A stretch of 32,766 bases of DNA from Pseudomonadota bacterium (GTDB lineage: Bacteria > Pseudomonadota > Gammaproteobacteria > Steroidobacterales > Steroidobacteraceae), in assembly GCA_021787615.1 (NCBI GenBank), contig JAJYLP010000039.1:1-32766 (forward strand), given 5' to 3'. The notes under the pieces were generated by a model, which worked only from the letters and a program-made list of their open reading frames with translations, did no database searches and had not been told where the DNA came from. The translations under genes and the position numbers were made by a program. Numbering within the stretch: position 1 is the first letter of the stretch; each line of letters begins with the position of its first letter. Shown in pieces: positions 15,917-24,235 of this stretch.

Positions 15917-16046
15917 TAGAAGCCCCCTCTATCGCAAATGCCTGGTGTTGTGATCGAGCAACGTCGAGTGTGGCCGTCGACATGGGCCGGGTTGCGACGG
16001 CTGGAGAATTCCCACACGGCCCCTGGTTATTCGCCCCCTGTCGCTA

Positions 16047-16060
16047 TGGTACCGCTACCT
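16047..16060. promoter_or_regulatory. LacI/XylR-type operator 3 (receptor operon)
   Basis: TGGTACCGCTACCT fits the 14-bp operator seen upstream of xylB and the esterases. On the - strand its half-site gives TACCAT (16051-16046) as a possible -10 for the receptor operon, as in the other promoters. No good -35 lies 17-18 nt upstream (CTCGTT or ACTCGT), so this promoter may be weak or need an activator. Confidence 0.6.
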
Positions 16061-16589
16061 GATGACGGAACGAGTATGTTCCTGCTCTCACCTCCGTGTC
16101 AACAGCCGCGCAAGCTCGAGCGTCGCACGCTGTAAAATACGGCATTTTCCTGTCTAGCGCGGCATATTGGATTCACACCCGAGTATCCCGGAACGATGCG
16201 GATCGTGGCTTGCCCGGTCGGCGCGCTGGTGGTCGCATGGTTACGCGAACAGGCGGTGGCGAAGGCGCCGGCGGCATGCTCCGCCCGGCCTCGGCTCAGG
16301 CTGACAGCGGGACGCCGCGGCGGCCCGGGGTGGCCCGACTTGCGTTGGCCGATCACCACAGATGCGACGCACCTCGCTCTCGGGAAAGCCGCCGTGATCA
16401 CGCCGTGCCCCGGTCAGCGGCCGGACCCCCAACGGCGGGCCTCGGGCCGGCGTGTTGTTCGCTCCGCCGGAGCTTGACCCTGACAGTGGTGTCATCCGTT
16501 TGGCCATTGGGTTTTCGTAACGGCCGAGAACTGCGGCGAACGGATGCTGCCGCGCGGTCAGCGCTCACGGTCGGAGCGCCGCGCCAACC
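16061..16589. other. ~530-bp spacer without a recognisable gene
   Basis: The stretch separates the receptor operon (-) from the GH35-like pseudogene (+). Short open frames of 80-180 codons exist but show no family motif, no ribosome binding site and no agreement between frames. It holds a small AT inverted repeat (AAAAT-ACGGC-ATTTT, ~16135-16149) and a 10-of-14 palindrome, TGACAGTGGTGTCA (16481-16494), just after a TTGACC. The latter could be a binding site for another regulator, but only one copy was seen. Decayed sequence from a lost gene is possible. Confidence 0.4.
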
Positions 16590-16631
16590 TGATAACGTTA
16601 TCTTGACGGCCCGAAATCGGCTCCCTAGTCT
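16590..16631 (+). promoter_or_regulatory. LacI/XylR-type operator 5 with putative promoter of the GH35-like gene
   Basis: TGATAACGTTATCT (16590-16603) has a perfect 12-bp palindromic core, GATAACGTTATC, and fits TG(A/G)TAnCGnTA(C/T)C(A/T). It abuts a -35 TTGACG (16603-16608); TAGTCT at 16626-16631, 17 nt further, is a poor -10. Here the operator overlaps the -35 rather than the -10, unlike the other four sites. The downstream gene starts at TTG 16661 with GGAG seven bases before it. Confidence 0.5.
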
Positions 16632-16660
16632 CGGCAGCCGTCTGTAGCCGGAGCAGTGCA

Positions 16661-18321
16661 TTGAACAGCCTTGCGCGCACGGCGCGCCGCACGCTCACCG
16701 GTGTCGTCTGCGTACTCATCGCGAGCGCCGTGCGCGCCGCGGCGATCCCGCAGCTGCGCGTTGCGGGCGGCTCGGTGCAGCTGATCGTGCGCGGCAGGCC
16801 GTTCCTCATCCGCGGCGGTGAGCTCGGCAACTCCTCGGCCGGCACGGCCGCGGCGGCCGAGGCGGTGCCGCCGGCCCTGGCGCGGCGCAACTTCAACACC
16901 GTGCTGATGCCGGTCGCCTGGGACCAGATCAAGCCGCGCCCGGGCCGCTTCGAGTTCACCACGCTCGATCACTGGATCGCGCTTGCGCGCACTTGGCATC
17001 TGCACCGGGTACTGCTGTGGTTCGGCAGCTGGAAGAACGCCTTCTCGAGCTATGCGCCGCGCTGGGTGCTGGACGATCCGCGGCGCTCTCTGCGTGCGGT
17101 ATCGACCGCAGGCACGACGCTGCCGATGCTCTCGGTCTTCGGCCGCGCAACGCGCGCTGCCGATGCGTCCGCCTTCGCCGCTCTGATGCGCCATGTGCGC
17201 CGCATCGACGGCGCTCGCCGGACGGGGCTCATGGCGCAGGTGGAAAACGAGGTGGGCTGCCTAGGTCTCGGGGGCCGGGACCGCTCGCCCAGCGCCGACA
17301 GGCCGTTCGATCGCCCCGTCCCGCCGCGCCTGCTGCGAGCCCTCGCGGCGCCCGGCCGGCGCCTGCCGTGGCGGCTCGCGGCGCATTTCACGCCCGCGGG
17401 TCGTTCCTGACCATCGGTGTTCGGTCCGCGGGCCGGCGAGATGTTCATGACCTGGCACTACGTGCGTTACATCGAGTCCGTGGCCCAGGCGGGCAAGCGG
17501 CAGTATCCCCTGCCGATGTACATGAACGCGCAGCTGCCCGCTGCGCATGAACGGGCCGGACACTATCCGAAGCGGCGGGCCCTATCCACTGTGCCAGCCG
17601 GTTTACCGCGTGGCGGCGCCTGCGGTCGATTTCGATGCACCGGACATCCATTGGCCGGACTTGGAGCGTTGGGTCACTCGGGATCGGCGCGCGGGCAACC
17701 CGGCGTTCGTGCCCGAGTCGCGCCTCGAGCTGGCCCCGTATGACGCGCTCTACGTATTCGGCGAGGCGCGCGGCTTCGGCTTTTCGGCCTTCGGCGTCGA
17801 TCACCCGCTCGCTCCGCCGGATCGGGCCGAGCGCGCTCTCGCGGCCGTCTACGGCGCGCTCGCGCCGCTCGGCGAGCGATTCATCGCGGCGCAGCAGCCC
17901 GGGCTCACGCGCGCGCTGATTCTGCATCGGCACAGCCCCCGCCCCGAGCAGACCGTGGCGCTCGACGGCTACCTGTTCCCGCGCCACGCTGGCGCGCAAC
18001 CGGCGCGCCAAGGCACCGCTGGCGCGGACTGGCGCGATGCTCGTGCTCGAACGCCGGCCCAACGTGTTTGAACTGCTCGGCAGGGGCCTCACTGTCACCG
18101 TGCTGCGCAATCCTGACACCGATGATCGCATCGCCGGGATCGCGGGCATCGAGGCGCTGCGCTGGCGCGCCAGCCACTGGGCCGTCGCGGCGCGCCTGAA
18201 GGGGGACCAGAGCAATCAGGGCCGGCAGGTGCTGCTGGCCGCCCACCGCGTGCACCTCTACCGCGTGCGTCTCTACAGCATTGCGCGGCCGTCGCCGCCC
18301 TCGGGACGGGCGCGGCCTTGA
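16661..18321 (+). pseudogene. GH35/DUF5597-type beta-galactosidase-like gene, broken by a stop and two frameshifts
   Basis: The translated pieces align in order with secreted GH35-like proteins carrying DUF5597. They are a signal peptide, FLIRGGELGNSSAG, NFNTVLMPVAWDQIKPRPG, LLWFGSWKNAFSSYAPRWV, MAQVENEVG (acid/base Glu region), then FMTWHYVRYIESVAQAGK and PLPMYMNAQL, APAVDFDAPDIHW, GFGFSAFGVD and a C-terminal tail to 18321. Three lesions break it: an in-frame TGA at 17408-17410 where the family has Trp (likely TGG to TGA), one extra base at ~17570 (HYP then SGG resumes in another frame), and another extra base at ~17985-18036. The start is TTG with a GGAG site. No other gene in the window has such lesions, which favours true decay over poor sequence, but three assembly errors cannot be excluded. 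It would have acted on galactosyl or arabinosyl decorations of hemicellulose. Confidence 0.8.
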
Positions 18322-18352
18322 GCGGCACACCGGGGCCTGCCATGACGTGGCA

Positions 18353-18382
18353 TTGACGGCACCGGGATGATACCGCTACCAT
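18353..18382 (+). promoter_or_regulatory. Putative xylA promoter overlapping LacI/XylR-type operator 4
   Basis: TTGACG (18353-18358), an 18-nt spacer and TACCAT (18377-18382). The operator TGATACCGCTACCA occupies 18368-18381 and shares its half-site with the -10, the same arrangement and spacer as at xylB. Transcription from ~18389 would give a ~180-nt leader before xylA. That leader holds no convincing gene; very short frames of 18-20 codons (for example from ATG 18409) are present but unsupported. Confidence 0.62.
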
Positions 18383-18571
18383 GGCCATAGGGGATCCTTG
18401 AGTAGGTGAATGACCGCGTCAATCCAGGCATCGGCGTCCGCATCGCGACCGAATCGCAGGGGGTAGCTATGGGCCGGTCCGGCATCGCGTCCGCTTCCGA
18501 CCTCGCCACCCGGCGCCACGAGCGTACCTGACCGCGCCGGTCCATTCCGCACGTTTGCACGGAGTTTTCCG

Positions 18572-19888
18572 ATGAGCCTTTTTTCTGACATCGCCCCGAT
18601 TCGCTTCGAGGGATCGGACACGACCAATGAATATGCCTTCCGCGTATACGACAAGGACCGCCATGTGCTGGGCAAGCGCATGGAGGATTGGTTGCGCTGC
18701 GCAGTGTGCTACTGGCACTCGTTCAACTGGCCCGGCCAGGACATCTTCGGCGCCGGCACGCTGCCGCGCCCCTGGCTCCGCCCCACGATCACGCAGGAGA
18801 TGGCCGATACGAAGCTGGAAGCCGCCTTCGATTTCCTCACCCGGCTGGGCACGCCGTACTTCACGTTCCATGACATCGACGTGATGGCCACCGCCACGAC
18901 GGTGAAGGAGCACGACCGGAACCTCAAGACGATCGAAGCACGGATCCAGCAGAAGATGGCCGCCGCGAGGGTGACGCTGCTGTGGGGAACGGCCAATCTG
19001 TTCAGCCATCCGCGCTATGCCGGCGGAGCGGCCACCAGCCCCGATCCCGAGGTCTACGGGTGGGCGGCCGCGCAGGTGCGCGGGTGCCTGGAGGCGACCG
19101 ATCGGCTCGGCGGACAGAACTACGTGCTGTGGGGCGGCCGCGAGGGATACGACTCGCTGCTCAACACGGACCTGAAGCGCGAGCTCGATCACTACGGCCG
19201 CTTCCTCGCCATGGTCGTCGAGCACAAGCACCGCATCGGCTTCAAGGGCAACATCCTGATCGAGCCCAAGCCCTTCGAGCCGACCAAACACCAGTACGAC
19301 CGCGACGTCGCGGCCGTGTACGCCTTCCTGCAGCGCTACGGCCTCGCCAAGGAAGTGAAGGTCAACATCGAGGTCAATCACGCGACGCTCGCGGGCCTCG
19401 ACTTCGAGCACGAGGTTTGCGCCGCACTCGCCTATGGGATCTTCGGCTCGATCGACATCAACCGCGGCGACCCACGCAATGGCTGGGACACCGACCAGTT
19501 CCCGAACAACGCGCAGGAGCTCGTGCCGGCCTTCGTCGCCCTCATCGAGGGCGGCGGCTTCGGCGCCGGCGGGTTCAATTTCGACGCCAAGCTGCGCCGC
19601 CAGTCGGTCGATCCGGCGGATCTTTACCTGGCGCATATCGGCGGTATCGACACTCTGGCGCGCGCGCTGCTCGCCGCCGCCGACGTCGTCGCCGAGCGCA
19701 AGCTCGCCGAGCTGAAGAAGACCCGCTACCAGGGCTGGGACGGGGAGCTCGGCCAGCGCATCGAGAGCGGCAGGCTCGATCTGGCAGCGCTCGCCGATCT
19801 CGCTGCGGCCTCGGACTTCCAACCCACGGCGCGCTCGGGTCGGCAGGAGCTTGCCGAGAGCCTCATCGCCCGTCACTGCAAGTACTAG
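18572..19888 (+). CDS. xylA: Xylose isomerase XylA (class II)
   Basis: 438 residues; interconverts D-xylose and D-xylulose in the cytoplasm. All catalytic and metal-binding residues can be read: His100 and Asp103 in TFHDID, Glu231 and Lys233 in LIEPKPFEPTKHQYD, Glu267 and His270 in NIEVNHATLAG, Asp295, Asp306 and Asp308 in GSIDINRGDPRNGWDTDQF, and Asp338 in GGFNFDAK. The length and spacing match E. coli-type class II enzymes within a residue. The ATG is preceded by GGAG at seven bases. It is expressed from an operator-controlled promoter and followed 9 nt later by a halogenase-like gene. The product feeds XylB, encoded 16 kb to the left under the same operator motif. Confidence 0.97.
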   Translation: MSLFSDIAPIRFEGSDTTNEYAFRVYDKDRHVLGKRMEDWLRCAVCYWHSFNWPGQDIFGAGTLPRPWLRPTITQEMADTKLEAAFDFLTRLGTPYFTFHDIDVMATATTVKEHDRNLKTIEARIQQKMAAARVTLLWGTANLFSHPRYAGGAATSPDPEVYGWAAAQVRGCLEATDRLGGQNYVLWGGREGYDSLLNTDLKRELDHYGRFLAMVVEHKHRIGFKGNILIEPKPFEPTKHQYDRDVAAVYAFLQRYGLAKEVKVNIEVNHATLAGLDFEHEVCAALAYGIFGSIDINRGDPRNGWDTDQFPNNAQELVPAFVALIEGGGFGAGGFNFDAKLRRQSVDPADLYLAHIGGIDTLARALLAAADVVAERKLAELKKTRYQGWDGELGQRIESGRLDLAALADLAAASDFQPTARSGRQELAESLIARHCKY

Positions 19889-19897
19889 ACTACGTGC

Positions 19898-21403
19898 GTG
19901 AGCAATGAGCCCATCCGCACCGTGGCGATCGTCGGCGGTGGCACTGCGGGCTGGATGACCGCCGCGACGCTGTCGCAGTCCTTCCCGCACTTGAGGGGCG
20001 GCATACGTCTCGTTGAATCGGAGACGATCGGCACGGTGGGCGTGGGCGAGGCGACCATTCCGCCGATCATCGACTACATCCGCACGCACGCCATCGACGA
20101 GGACGATCTCGTGCGCAGGACGCAGGCGACCTTCAAGCTCGGGATCGAATTCAAGGACTGGACGCGCCCGGGTCACTCGTATATCCATCCCTTCGGCCCG
20201 ACGGGGCTGCCCAAGAGTGGCGTGCCGTTCTATACCTACTGGCATCGGTGCGCGCTCGAGGGAACCGCCGCACCGCTCGATGTCTATTCGCTGCAGGCGC
20301 TCGCCGCGCGCCAGAACAGGTTCATGCGGCCCGTCGCCCGCATGCACTCGCCGCTCGCGACCATCGTCTACGCCCTGCATCTGGACGCCCGGCTGTTTGC
20401 GGGCTATCTGCGCGCCTACGCCGAGGCGCGCGGCGTCATGCGCACCGAAGGCAATGTGCGCGACGTCGCGTTGCGATGCGAAGACGGCTTCATCGAGTCG
20501 ATCACGCTCGAGAGCGGCGAGCGGATCGAGGCCGACCTGTTCATCGATTGCACGGGATTTCGCGGCCTGCTGATCGAAGGGGCGCTGAACAGCGGCTACG
20601 AGGACTGGACGCACTGGCTGCCCTGCGACCGCGCCGTCGCCGTGCCCTGCGAGCGGACCGGGCCGCTGTCCTCACATACCATGGCGAGCGCCCGTGAGGT
20701 CGGCTGGCAGTGGCGCATCCCGTTGCAGCACCGCGTCGGCAATGGCTACGTCTACAGCAGTCAGTTCCTCGCAGACGATGCGGCGCAGGAGATTCTCCTC
20801 GCGAACCTCGAGGGCGCCGCGACGCGCGAGCCGCTGCGCCTGCGCTTCACCAGCGGACGGCGCAAGCAGTGCTGGAGCCGAAACTGCGTGGCCATCGGAT
20901 TGTCCGCAGGCTTCCTCGAGCCGCTCGAATCCACCGGCATCCATCTGATCCAGCGCGGCATCTTCGTGCTGCTGAAGCTGTTCCCCGACCGTCATTTCAG
21001 ACAGCGGGACATCGATCAGTACAACCGGCAGCTCGCCTTCGACTACGAGCGCGCGCGCGACTTCATCGTGGCGCATTACCACTTCACGGAGCGTGAGGGG
21101 GAGTTCTGGCGCTACTGCCGCAGCACGGTGCTTCCCGAGAGCCTGCGCGAGCGCATCGAGCTGTTCCGCAACTACGGGCGGCTGATGCGCGATGAGAACG
21201 AGCTGTTCTCGGTGCAGAGCTGGTTCCACGTGCTGATCGGCCAGGCCGTCACGACCGCAGGCTACGACCCCTTCGCAGACAGTCTCGGCCCGAACCCGCA
21301 AGCGGCGCTCGATGAGATCCGGGAAGTCGTGGCCAGTTGCGCCTCGACCATGCCCTCGCACGAGGCATTCATCGAGCGCCACTGCCGCGCCGCATCGGAG
21401 TGA
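19898..21403 (+). CDS. Second flavin-dependent tryptophan halogenase-like protein, in the xylA operon
   Basis: 501 residues from GTG (MSNEPIRTV), 9 nt after the xylA stop. FAD motif AIVGGGTAGW (10-19), GVGEATIPP, Lys80 in ATFKLGIEF at the essential lysine position, a complete WQWRIP signature (270-275), and SAGFLEPLESTGIHLIQ with the conserved Glu. All hallmarks of an active flavin-dependent halogenase are present. It differs clearly from the receptor-linked paralogue (GEATIP versus GEGTWP; intact Pro in WxWxIP), so they are not a recent duplication. A flavin reductase partner is not encoded here. Co-transcription with xylA and the shared operator mean it should be made when xylose is present. 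Its substrate is unknown; an indole or a plant phenolic is a guess. A weak ribosome binding site suggests translational coupling to xylA. Confidence 0.9.
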   Translation: MSNEPIRTVAIVGGGTAGWMTAATLSQSFPHLRGGIRLVESETIGTVGVGEATIPPIIDYIRTHAIDEDDLVRRTQATFKLGIEFKDWTRPGHSYIHPFGPTGLPKSGVPFYTYWHRCALEGTAAPLDVYSLQALAARQNRFMRPVARMHSPLATIVYALHLDARLFAGYLRAYAEARGVMRTEGNVRDVALRCEDGFIESITLESGERIEADLFIDCTGFRGLLIEGALNSGYEDWTHWLPCDRAVAVPCERTGPLSSHTMASAREVGWQWRIPLQHRVGNGYVYSSQFLADDAAQEILLANLEGAATREPLRLRFTSGRRKQCWSRNCVAIGLSAGFLEPLESTGIHLIQRGIFVLLKLFPDRHFRQRDIDQYNRQLAFDYERARDFIVAHYHFTEREGEFWRYCRSTVLPESLRERIELFRNYGRLMRDENELFSVQSWFHVLIGQAVTTAGYDPFADSLGPNPQAALDEIREVVASCASTMPSHEAFIERHCRAASE

Positions 21404-21451
21404 GATCCGCATTGGCGGCCGAGCACTCGCGCGCTGGCGCTTAGGCGTCGT

Positions 21452-22432
21452 TCACGCCGAGCGCGGCGTGCTGCGCGCGCTCACCACATCGAGCGCACGG
21501 CCCGTGTCCTGGCGGCGCACCAGGGTGCTCTTGCCGAACAGCGACTCCAGCAGATTCACCGCGAGCTCGGCGGTGCGATTGCGCTCATCGAGGGCCGGGT
21601 TCAGCTCGACCACATCGAGCGAGCCGACCTGACGCGTATCGGCGATCATTTCCATGCACAGCTGCGCCTCACGATAGGTCGGTCCGCCCGGCACCGTCGT
21701 GCCCACCCCGGGGGCGATGTCCGGATCGAGGAAATCGACATCGAAGCTCACGTGCAGGTGGGTATCGGCATCGACGCCCGCCAGCGCCTGCTCCAAGGTG
21801 GCGCGCATGCCCATCTCGTCGATGTAGCGCATGTCGAACACTTCCACGGCGAGCTCATGCACCAGGCGCCGCTCGCCCTCATCGACGCTGCGCACGCCGA
21901 TCTGGCGGATCCATTGCGGATGAATGGCCGGCACATGGCCGCCGAGCCCGGTGAGCGCCGGCGGCCCGAGGCCGCAGAGCACCGCCAGCGGCATGCCGTG
22001 CACGTTGCCGCTCGGGGAGAGCTCGCCGGTGTTGAAGTCCGCATGCGCATCGAGCCACAGCACGCGCAGCTTGCGTCCCGTTTCGCGGCAGTGGCGCGCC
22101 ACGGCGCTGATCGAGCCGATACCGAGGGAGTGATCGCCACCGAGAAGGATCGGCAGCTGAGCGCGGTCGAGGGACTCGTACACCGCCGCGTGCAGCAGCC
22201 GGTTCCACTCGAGCACGGCCGCGAGATTGCGGTAGCCGCTGCGCGGCGGCTCGCACGGATTGGCGGGACCGGCCAGATTGCCCCGATCGGTGACCGTCAG
22301 ACCGCGCGCCTCGAGCGCCGCGCGCAGTCCGGCGACGCGCATCGCCTCGGGCCCCATGGACGCGCCGAGCTGGCCGGCGCCGACTTCCGTCGGCGCTCCG
22401 ATCAGCGTGACGTTGTTGCGTCGCGCGCTCAA
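21452..22432 (-). CDS. rocF: Arginase
   Basis: 326 residues; hydrolyses arginine to ornithine and urea. Manganese ligands are readable: His101 in LLGGDHSLGIGS, Asp128, His130 and Asp132 in WLDAHADFNT, and Asp231 and Asp233 in SFDVDFLDPDIAPG; the substrate-contact SGNVHGMPLA includes His145. The start is TTG (22432-22430), four bases after the ornithine cyclodeaminase stop. GGAGG and GAGG lie in the end of that gene, so the two are one operon. Together they convert arginine to proline. No urease genes are present in the window. It converges on the xylA-halogenase operon with a 48-nt gap. Confidence 0.93.
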   Translation of the reverse strand: MSARRNNVTLIGAPTEVGAGQLGASMGPEAMRVAGLRAALEARGLTVTDRGNLAGPANPCEPPRSGYRNLAAVLEWNRLLHAAVYESLDRAQLPILLGGDHSLGIGSISAVARHCRETGRKLRVLWLDAHADFNTGELSPSGNVHGMPLAVLCGLGPPALTGLGGHVPAIHPQWIRQIGVRSVDEGERRLVHELAVEVFDMRYIDEMGMRATLEQALAGVDADTHLHVSFDVDFLDPDIAPGVGTTVPGGPTYREAQLCMEMIADTRQVGSLDVVELNPALDERNRTAELAVNLLESLFGKSTLVRRQDTGRALDVVSARSTPRSA

Positions 22433-22436
22433 GTCC

Positions 22437-23510
22437 TCAGGCCTCCGCCAGCTCCGCCACCCGCTCGCGCACCACTCGCGGGGTCGCGATCAGGCCGTAG
22501 AGGTCCTTCGGATCTTCGAGGTCCGGAATCAGGTCGATGCTGGCGTGGGTGCCCCGCCGCTCGCGGTGCAGCCGGTAGACGTAGCGCAGCGCGGAGAAGT
22601 CCTCGAGCGCAAAGCCCACCGAATCGAAGATCGTCACGTCGCGCTCGCCAGTGCGGCCGGCCACCACGCCGGTCAGCACCTTGCTGAGCTCGGTCACCGG
22701 GAAGTCCGCCGGCATCTGCTGAATCTCCCCTTCGATGCGCGACTGCGCCTCGAACTCGACCACCACGCGAGCATCCGGGCGCCGCAGGATGTCGGGGTGC
22801 AGCTCCGTCTTGCCGGGACAGTCCCCGCCCACGGCGTTCAGATGCATGCCGGGCAGGATCATCTCCGGGGTCAGAATGATCGCATTGCGCTTGTCGGCCG
22901 TAATGGTGGTGATGATATCCGCGCCGGCGCACGCCTCGGCCGCCGAGCGGCATCGCAGCACGCGCAGCCCGGGCAGCGCGAGGCCGCTGAGATTCCCCAT
23001 CAGCTTGTCGGTGGCGTGCGGATCGACGTCGTAGAGGCGCAGCTCGCGCACGCCGAGCTGGTCGTGAAATGCGATGGCCTGGAACTCCGATTGCGAGCCG
23101 TTGCCGATCAACGCCATGACGTGGCTGTCGCGGCGCGCGAGCGAGCGCGCCGCCACAATCGAGGTGGCCGCCGTGCGCAGCGCCGTGTTCAGCGTCATCT
23201 CCGCAAGCGCCAGCGGGTAGCCGGTATCCACGTCGGCGAGCATGCCGAAGGCCATCACGGTGAGCAGACCCTTGCCGGTGTTCTTCGGGTGGCCGTTGAC
23301 GTACTTGAACGCATACTGGCGGCCGTCGCAGGCCGGCATCAGCTCAATCACGCCGAGCGGCGAATGCGTCGCATGGCGCGGGGATTTTTCGAACTCGCTC
23401 CAGCGGCGGTAGTCGGCTTCGATTTCGCGCGCGAGCCCGGCGATGAAGGGGGCGGGTCCCAGATCCCGCACGAGTTCCTGAACGCGGCGGGTGCCGATGA
23501 AATCGACCAT
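22437..23510 (-). CDS. Ornithine cyclodeaminase
   Basis: 357 residues; converts ornithine to proline and ammonia using NAD. Key features: the substrate-site QYAFKYVNGHPKN with Lys69, Arg112 in LNTALRTAAT, the Rossmann motif LIGNGSQSEFQAIAF (~135-149), and HLNAVGGDCPGKTEL with the presumed catalytic Asp230. I chose the ATG giving MVDFIGTRRV because AGGAG lies seven bases upstream and the length fits the family; an in-frame start 25 codons earlier lacks such a site. It is the first gene of the operon with arginase and is divergent from an Lrp/AsnC regulator, which probably controls it. Related alanine or lysine cyclodeaminases are an alternative, but the arginase partner favours ornithine. Confidence 0.92.
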   Translation of the reverse strand: MVDFIGTRRVQELVRDLGPAPFIAGLAREIEADYRRWSEFEKSPRHATHSPLGVIELMPACDGRQYAFKYVNGHPKNTGKGLLTVMAFGMLADVDTGYPLALAEMTLNTALRTAATSIVAARSLARRDSHVMALIGNGSQSEFQAIAFHDQLGVRELRLYDVDPHATDKLMGNLSGLALPGLRVLRCRSAAEACAGADIITTITADKRNAIILTPEMILPGMHLNAVGGDCPGKTELHPDILRRPDARVVVEFEAQSRIEGEIQQMPADFPVTELSKVLTGVVAGRTGERDVTIFDSVGFALEDFSALRYVYRLHRERRGTHASIDLIPDLEDPKDLYGLIATPRVVRERVAELAEA

Positions 23511-23585
23511 GATGCGTCTCCTGTCAGTGGCCGGCGTGCCGGTATGGCGCCGCCACACATCCATGATCCCCGTCCCCTCGGCCAA

Positions 23586-23694
23586 AGAATAGGCAGAATA
23601 ATAGATAAATTGCGCTCTTAATTGATCAAAACGTCACTCAGACAAATCATTATGCTAAACTCAGGCAGCCTCAAGACCGTTTCCGGAGTCGCTC
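23586..23694. promoter_or_regulatory. AT-rich divergent control region between ornithine cyclodeaminase and the Lrp/AsnC gene
   Basis: This stretch is far richer in A and T than anything around it, mainly 23587-23662. It contains the 8-bp palindrome TTGATCAA (23622-23629), a near-consensus -10 TATTAT for the - strand (23603-23598), and TATGCT (23651-23656) and TAAACT (23656-23661) as possible -10s for the regulator. Spacings to -35 candidates are not ideal, so exact promoters are uncertain. Lrp-family proteins favour AT-rich, weakly palindromic sites, so autoregulation and control of the arginine operon from here is likely. Confidence 0.5.
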
Positions 23695-24117
23695 ATGGAC
23701 GATCTCGATCACCGGCTGATTTCGCTGCTGCGCGCCGACGCGCGTGCCTCGATCGCCTCGCTCGCCAAGCAGCTCGGCGTCGCGCGCGGCACGGTGCAGA
23801 GCCGAATGCACAAGCTCGAAGCCGACGGCACCATCGTCGGCTACACGGTGCGCCTGAAGCCCGACGTGCAGGAGCAGCACATTCGCGCGCTGATGACCAT
23901 CGCCGCCGACGGCAACCAGGTCGACGCGGTCATCCGCACGCTGCGCGGCGACCCGGCGGTGGCGAGCCTGCACAGCACCAATGGCCGCTGGGACTTGGTG
24001 GCGGAGCTGCGCGCCGACTCGCTGGCCTCCTTTGATCGCGTACTGGCTCGGGTCAGCCGCACGCCCGGGGTCACGAGCACAGAGACCAGCCTGCTGCTGT
24101 CGACGTTCAAGCTCTGA
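23695..24117 (+). CDS. Lrp/AsnC family transcriptional regulator
   Basis: 140 residues. The N-terminal winged helix-turn-helix (about 1-50) reads DDLDHRLISLLRADARASIASLAKQLG in overlapping segments, with the recognition helix around GVARGTVQSRMHKLEADG. The C-terminal ~80 residues form the ligand-sensing RAM domain (IRALMTIAADGNQVDAV; GRWDLVAELRADS). The ATG is preceded by GGAG. Divergent placement next to ornithine cyclodeaminase and arginase suggests it responds to arginine, ornithine or proline and controls that operon; this is inference from gene order. Confidence 0.92.
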   Translation: MDDLDHRLISLLRADARASIASLAKQLGVARGTVQSRMHKLEADGTIVGYTVRLKPDVQEQHIRALMTIAADGNQVDAVIRTLRGDPAVASLHSTNGRWDLVAELRADSLASFDRVLARVSRTPGVTSTETSLLLSTFKL

Positions 24118-24235
24118 GCCGTCCGGCTCGCGCGAGCGGTGCGCGCTTCCGCTATGCTTCACCGATCCAGCCGAGCCGGTGCACCCGTGCGCCGCCGGCT
24201 CTCACTGCGAACTGCGTTCCCCCACGGCCCAGCGC

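Noticed and set aside
16196-16477. 93-codon frame in the spacer upstream of the GH35-like gene
   Set aside because: No family motif, no ribosome binding site, and overlapping frames of equal quality; treated as non-coding.
16481-16494. Palindrome TGACAGTGGTGTCA as a second type of operator
   Set aside because: Only 10 of 14 positions are symmetric, the centre is not CG, and no second copy was noticed in the window.
18409-18465. 18-codon leader peptide in the xylA leader
   Set aside because: Weak ribosome binding site, no regulatory codon run and no associated terminator/antiterminator hairpins that I could find.
18467-20614. 715-codon open frame on the - strand opposite xylA and the second halogenase
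   Set aside because: Shadow of xylA and the halogenase gene; low-complexity acidic/basic composition and no motif.
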